Source of the DNA: Hofstenia miamia
Lineage: Eukaryota > Xenacoelomorpha > Acoela
NCBI GenBank assembly: GCA_004352715.1
Contig: SCFE01000104.1
Location: 1,204,344-1,226,030 of the forward strand
Length of the DNA: 21,687 nucleotides
Direction: 5' to 3'
Both the position numbers and the translations under genes were made by a program. The notes under the pieces are model-generated. The model was not told where the DNA came from, made no database searches, and saw nothing but the letters and a program-made list of their open reading frames with translations. Positions within the stretch are counted from its first letter, which is position 1, and the number at the start of each line of letters is the position of its first letter. This document shows, in pieces, positions 18,080 to 21,687 of this stretch.

Positions 18080-18087
18080 TCCTAGAC

Positions 18088-18644
18088 AGTCCGTAAGATA
18101 CGTTAACTTTGCAAATGCTTAAACTAACAAATGTTACAAACTTGTAAGATATAAGAGGGCTCGTAGACACCTCATATGTATAATAGATAGATCTTATTAT
18201 TATACTGTAAGAATTTTGATCTAAAACGGGTTAACCTTGGGGAAGCTTTCCATCTATTTAATGACATGCTCTTATTTCTGTAAATTAATCGATAGGAAAG
18301 CTAGACGGATTAAAATTCTTATCCGTATCCCTAACATATGAACACAAGTTGAGTTTCAGGCTACCAGCCGCACCGCATTATGAATGGCTAATTGTGCGGC
18401 GGCTTCGAAATTCCTTTAAATGAATTTGGGAAACTCCAAAGTAATATACATCATCAACTAGTAATTCTGTTACATCACTTTTATAATAGAAATGTGCAAA
18501 CAGTTAAACCATTATAGTGTACCCGTCTTTGTGATTTGTTTACATACTCTTTGTCTGCGAATGATTGCATAACTGCACTTAAATTACTATTACAAATTAT
18601 TAATTGATTGATAAGCATGATTCAGAAAATATAATAAATCATAA
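18088..18644. other. Non-coding spacer with one GC-rich hairpin
   Basis: GCCGCAC (18367-18373) and GTGCGGC (18394-18400) form a 7-bp stem around a 20-nt loop, in a small GC-rich island within AT-rich DNA. No gene is seen. Confidence 0.45.
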
Positions 18645-18871
18645 TTACTCAGTTTTAGTCTTTGTTTTCTTTTTTCTCTTTTTTTTCTGCCAATTATGGT
18701 ACACAAACCTATTCATCAATTTATTGAATGTTATCATGGCATTATGTCTGTTGCCAATTTCCCTAAAACCCAGGACTGTTCTTACATTCACTTCTTTTGA
18801 AACTACCTTGATTCTTTCACGAATTAAATCAATACTTCCAGTCACACTCCATACTATTACAACCAGTGGAA
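18645..18871 (-). CDS. Candidate terminal exon, unknown protein with basic tail
   Basis: A good acceptor (TATATATTTACAG, ending at 18872) is followed by 227 nt: two bases completing a codon, then 75 codons to a TAA. The peptide starts PLVVIVWSVTGSIDLIRERI, hydrophobic then charged. It continues with NVRTVLGFREIGNRH and ends in a run of Lys/Arg/Thr (QKKKRKKKTKTKTE) produced by a homopurine stretch (18664-18688). The hydrophobic segment plus charged helix could be a membrane-receptor exon, but that is a guess. The simple-sequence tail is a warning that the frame may be accidental. Confidence 0.3.
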
Positions 18872-18943
18872 CTGTAAATATATACTGTTATATATGATAA
18901 TAATTTAAATTAAAAAATGACTGTGAGAATGTATAAATTAAGA

Positions 18944-18996
18944 AGAACATGTTGGATTCGAACCAACTACTCATAAATGATTATGCCAAATGTTCT
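18944..18996 (-). ncRNA. tRNA-like sequence lacking a D arm (tRNA pseudogene or SINE head)
   Basis: On the minus strand AGAACAT at the 5' end pairs perfectly with ATGTTCT at the 3' end (7-bp acceptor-like stem). A canonical T arm, GTTGG-TTCGAAT-CCAAC, contains an exact B box (GGTTCGAATCC), and TGGCATAAT resembles an A box just after the acceptor stem. Only 22 nt separate the two elements, where a full tRNA has about 37; those bases fold as CATAA-TCAT-TTATG, with a loop too short for an anticodon loop. It cannot be a normal nuclear tRNA. It may be a deleted tRNA copy, a tRNA-derived repeat, or a nuclear copy of a truncated mitochondrial tRNA. Confidence 0.5.
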
Positions 18997-19122
18997 CTGA
19001 TTCTAATACTGAAAATTATAATTTAGGAAATCAAGTTCAATATAAGTGAATATATAATATCAATTAAGATAAAATCAAAAGAAGCTGTATTCTACTTCCA
19101 GCACTATAATTCATTCGTCAAT

Positions 19123-19759
19123 TCATATTTGTGCATCAGCAGTATCGGAGAAAGAACAACCTCGCTGTTTAGTATAAACATTGGGATGAATATTCATTGC
19201 ACTTCTGGGAATCGTGTCTTCCCCATATTTATGAATAGCTGTTGTTGCAGTGACTGTAACCAAATTGATATGACTGACTTCATCTAGTATTTCGTCGGTT
19301 CCCTTCATCCAACCTTGCAGAATCCATGCCGCCTTCAATATTTCCGATTTTACATGCTCGCAAATGTTTGTTATGTCGATAGTTTCTACATCTTTCTAAA
19401 ACAGATACTAGCTAAACATAAAAATGTAGTTAAACATAAAGCTAAGCATAGAACTTCAATTAATTGATAAGTGAGTTACCTGGAAGACGCATGTATTACT
19501 TTGGTTCCAAATCGCGGGGATTTGAAAAATTTGCGCATTCCCCAGTCTAACTTAGAATTGTTTATGCAAATTGAAAAATTTTGCAGCAGACCATTGCATG
19601 TGTACCCACTGCACACGGATCCAATATTTTAAACCTAGATATGTAAATCAAATGTACTATATTTGAAAAAATCATACCAGTGCACATGAACTGCCCAGGC
19701 AAGAAATTTTCGGAAAAATATGCAAAGTCATTTATAGTTTGCAATTGTATGGGAAACGG
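19123..19759 (-). CDS. Unidentified gene fragment, three phase-consistent exons
   Basis: Minus-strand exons: 19759-19678 (PFPIQLQTINDFAYF... ending in GQFMCT), 19550-19480 (VRLGNAQIFQIPAIWNQS, then NTCVFQ) and 19395-19123 (KDVETIDITNICEHV, LKAAWILQGWMKGTDEIL, NLVTVTATTAIHKYGEDTIP, stop). Introns of 127 and 84 nt start GTATGA and GTAACT and end CTAAG and TTTTAG. The codon split G|TT across intron 1 and the phase-0 join at intron 2 both keep the frame open for 426 nt, which is unlikely by chance. The 5' exons are not identified; the first exon's acceptor (GCTAAG) is weak. Two cysteines and an N-Q-S site in exon 2 would fit a secreted or ectodomain protein, but I do not recognise the family. The last exon ends at TGA 19123-19125. 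Confidence 0.55.
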
Positions 19760-19960
19760 CTTAGCAACACATTATTTGTGAATGATAGCGTAACACAGTG
19801 GTCCAGAATTGAAGCTATAATTAACACGTCCGATTTAGTTATGAATGCAAATTTTGTAAAAAGAGATTAAATTGTATTAGCAGATAGTCTAATATATTCG
19901 CTCTTTATTCTCAAATTCGCATTTGGAAAATATCACTCTGCTGTTGGAGATCATGTTTAG
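19760..19960. other. Short spacer
   Basis: The sequence between the minus-strand three-exon fragment and the plus-strand CUB-like block shows nothing recognisable. Confidence 0.3.
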
Positions 19961-20214
19961 TCTAATTGTCGTGCAGAAATTATTCTTAGTGATAGTGTGG
20001 ACAAATCTTCGCATGAGTTAGACTTAAGTAGATCCAAAATCATATCGATTGAGCTTTTGAAACTTGTGAATTTGAAGTTAGAGCTCCAGATGATTACTTC
20101 ATAGAGGTTAAACTTTCCGAATCACAGTATACAGATCCAAATATAGATGAGTTTGCTTGTATTATGTGTACTTGTGAAAGTGGTTTTAAATGTGATGGTT
20201 CGTACAATCTTTAG
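19961..20214 (+). pseudogene. CUB-like exon remnant with a frameshift
   Basis: After an acceptor-like TTTAG (19956-19960) the plus strand reads SNCRAEIILSDSVDKSSHEL and DLSRSKIISIE. At about 20052 the sense shifts frame and continues CEFEVRAPDDYFIEVKLSES to a TAG at 20212-20214. The pattern C-x-x-x-V-x-A-P-x-x-Y-x-I-x-V-x-L resembles the core of CUB domains (extracellular beta-sandwich modules, here C.w.I.aP.g..I.l.f). The later Cys cluster (CIMCTCESGFKC) is not typical. The match is short and by eye. Confidence 0.3.
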
Positions 20215-20655
20215 ATTCTTTCATTGAAATTTTCATAAAGGAAATAAGTTGTTTAATAATCTTAAGAGTGAGGTATTATTAGGAACCGGAAAAATAATCA
20301 CTGTATAGTTTTCAAAGACGTCTATAATAGTGGAATGTAGCTCTTTACTCTCAGTTGAATCCCTCTTGTCTTATTGCTGGTTTCCGCCATCCTATAATGT
20401 TTAAGGACTTATCTTTAATCTCCATTGTGTTTATAAATTTTTAAATTTTCTCAATTTTTTAAACGATATATCATATATATTCTTCAATTTTCTGACTTAA
20501 GATAAATCATTAATAATTTTGGTCTTCTATAAGTTCTATGGCTGAATGAAATCTTGGTTGTTATATAAAACATTGATAATGTATTATGTTGATTTCATGT
20601 AATTCCATATTCGCATCTTAAATTAAATTGTATTTTACCCACCTTATCTTTACAT
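20215..20655. other. Non-coding spacer containing a dispersed repeat
   Basis: No gene is seen. The block at 20386-20457 is the partner of 3302-3372. Confidence 0.4.
20386..20457. repeat. Dispersed repeat fragment, pair B
   Basis: It starts GCCATCCTATAATGTTTAAG and contains TCTTTAATCT and TCTCAATTT. It is the same orientation and order as 3302-3372, with scattered substitutions and no large gaps. Confidence 0.75.
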
Positions 20656-20808
20656 AAACAAGTTTCACTCTCTATCGATCAACTGAAGGAAAGAATCAGT
20701 GTAGCTGTCGCCAATATTGACTTGAAAATGCTGCAGCAGGTTCTGAACAATTATATTAAGCGATTGGAGAAGTGCGTCCTCATCGAAGGTGCCCATGTTG
20801 ACCTTTGA
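20656..20808 (+). pseudogene. DUF4817/DDE-type transposase, C-terminal end
   Basis: A plus-strand frame of 50 codons ends in TGA (20806-20808): SLSIDQLKERISVAVANID, LKMLQQVLNNYIKRLEKC, VLIEGAHVDL. This is the standard finish of the DUF4817/DDE transposase group (L+.RI..A...I....L..V...+..R+..C....G.H.E.). No catalytic domain is seen upstream, so only the last piece survives. The same superfamily is represented by the N-terminal piece at 1-283, on the opposite strand. Confidence 0.75.
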
Positions 20809-20849
20809 TAACTGAATTGTGAATGCTTATCATCGTGTTATAAAACATC

Positions 20850-21026
20850 ATGACTGTGTTTCTAAGCACCACTCCTCATAATCCAAATGTTGCGATACTC
20901 TTAACAGCGCGCGCTTTTGAGGAGATACCAGTCTCTTTGTGTAATCCAGACATGGCAATAAACTTTCGAGGTGATGTATACAATAATGTTAAATACTCTC
21001 CAATTCAGCCAGAAGATTCTTGTTTA
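20850..21026 (+). other. Open frame upstream of the PH exon, status unclear
   Basis: An ATG at 20850 opens a frame (MTVFLSTTPHNPNVAILLTA, later NFRGDVYNNVKYSPIQPED) that runs to 21113, overlapping the PH exon in another frame. A donor-like CGAG-GTGATG at about 20970 would end an exon in phase 1, which does not match the PH exon's acceptor phase. It may be a neighbouring exon, a frameshifted 5' part, or chance. Confidence 0.25.
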
Positions 21027-21027
21027 G

Positions 21028-21424
21028 GCTCTGTGTTTCAAAAAATACGCAAAGAAGTTTCCTACATGTGCAAAATTGTAAGAAGCACTGGAAAAAGAGA
21101 TGGCGTGTATTAAGCCCTGGTGTATTTCTCTATTTCAAGTCTTCATCAAAGTATACTTGTGGTCCCAAAGGCGGCATTCTCTTAAAAGATGTTGAAATAA
21201 AGGATTCAGTTAATGTCAACAAACAATTTCTAATTTCAGTTAATTGGAAGACGGAGCCACGTGTTGGTTCAAAAAAACCAGCAAACGAACAGGAATGCCT
21301 TTTATTGGCTTCTTCAGAACGAGAACAAAACGACGACGGGGTTGTAGAATTGCGTAAAAATAACCTTAAAAAGGATTCCGTGTTCTGCCAGAATGCGTCA
21401 TTTGATCATCTTGATGATTTGTAG
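21028..21424 (+). CDS. PH-domain terminal exon (possibly decayed)
   Basis: After a good acceptor (TTCTTGTTTAG, ending 21027) the frame reads RSFLHVQNCKKHWKKRWRVL, SPGVFLYFKSSS, PKGGILLKDVEIKDS, ECLLLASSEREQND, and stops at TAG 21422-21424. Basic KHWKKRW...L followed by FLYFK and P+G.I.L.D is the PH-domain opening, a fold that binds phosphoinositides or proteins at membranes. The C-terminal helix should hold an almost invariant Trp (..ND-W-V..LR); here the codon is GGG, giving Gly in DDGVVELRKN. This could be a single-base change in a pseudogene or a divergent domain. The exon is followed by an AT-rich 3' flank without an AATAAA. Family membership beyond PH is not clear. Confidence 0.6.
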
Positions 21425-21687
21425 TTTAAATTCTGAATTCCTAATTATGTTTGTCATTTTGTCATATTTGTAATATTCCTTTGGACATTCACTTAGTAAT
21501 TTACAGAAATAGACATTTGTTTTGAAAGTTTTAATAACTTATAAATATGTACCAATGATATTTTGGTTACTTTGCGGAATTAGAGTATACAATCTTCGTT
21601 ATTTTTAATGTAGAAACTTTTGAAATAATCGTAGACAATATGAATGTTGTAAAACTTAATGTAATGCTTAAAATGTACAATGTGAAA
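21425..21687. other. 3' flank of the PH exon
   Basis: AT-rich sequence that would be the 3' untranslated region if the PH exon is expressed. No canonical AATAAA or ATTAAA is seen before the window ends. Confidence 0.35.

Overview
This is an AT-rich eukaryotic window with no bacterial gene organisation. There are no dense ORFs, operons or Shine-Dalgarno sites. The coding traces are transposon proteins (DUF4817/mariner type, mariner, three piggyBac-like elements, a LINE reverse-transcriptase scrap), one probable endogenous RNA-virus gene, and short exon-like blocks with 84-127 nt introns. This combination suggests an arthropod, most likely an insect. That is inference from content; I cannot name the species.

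Layout. 1-283 is the start of a DUF4817-type transposase, open at the left edge. 338-7488 holds three copies of one long repeat (338-1426, 3701-5636, 5638-7488), two of them carrying an RT fragment and interrupted by two assembly gaps. Between the first and second copies lies a decayed viral nucleoprotein/capsid-like gene (1950-3082, minus). 7817-8371 is a 555-bp inverted-repeat element with an iterated TTTACAGC motif. 8688-10349, 12362-14090 and 16670-17937 are three different piggyBac-like elements, each with TTAA or near-TTAA ends and subterminal palindromes. The middle one encodes a Tudor-like domain in the same reading frame as the piggyBac N-terminal domain, which is the most unusual item here. 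Between them are a mariner transposase remnant (11154-11460), an exon-like block (11626-11790), a diverged relative of the long repeat (14815-15375) and an (AT)n array collapsed into a 215-N gap.

The right quarter (17938-21687) has fewer transposons: a lone hAT-like end, a tRNA-like 53-mer, an unidentified phase-consistent three-exon gene fragment on the minus strand (19123-19759), a CUB-like broken exon, the C-terminal end of another DUF4817-type transposase (20656-20808), and a PH-domain exon (21028-21424) that lacks the usual C-terminal Trp.

Most genes here do not work together in a pathway. The window reads as a transposon and virus graveyard with a few host-gene exons. Nearly every transposase is broken by stops, frameshifts or deletion. 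Such a region could be a piRNA-producing locus, but the sequence alone cannot show that.
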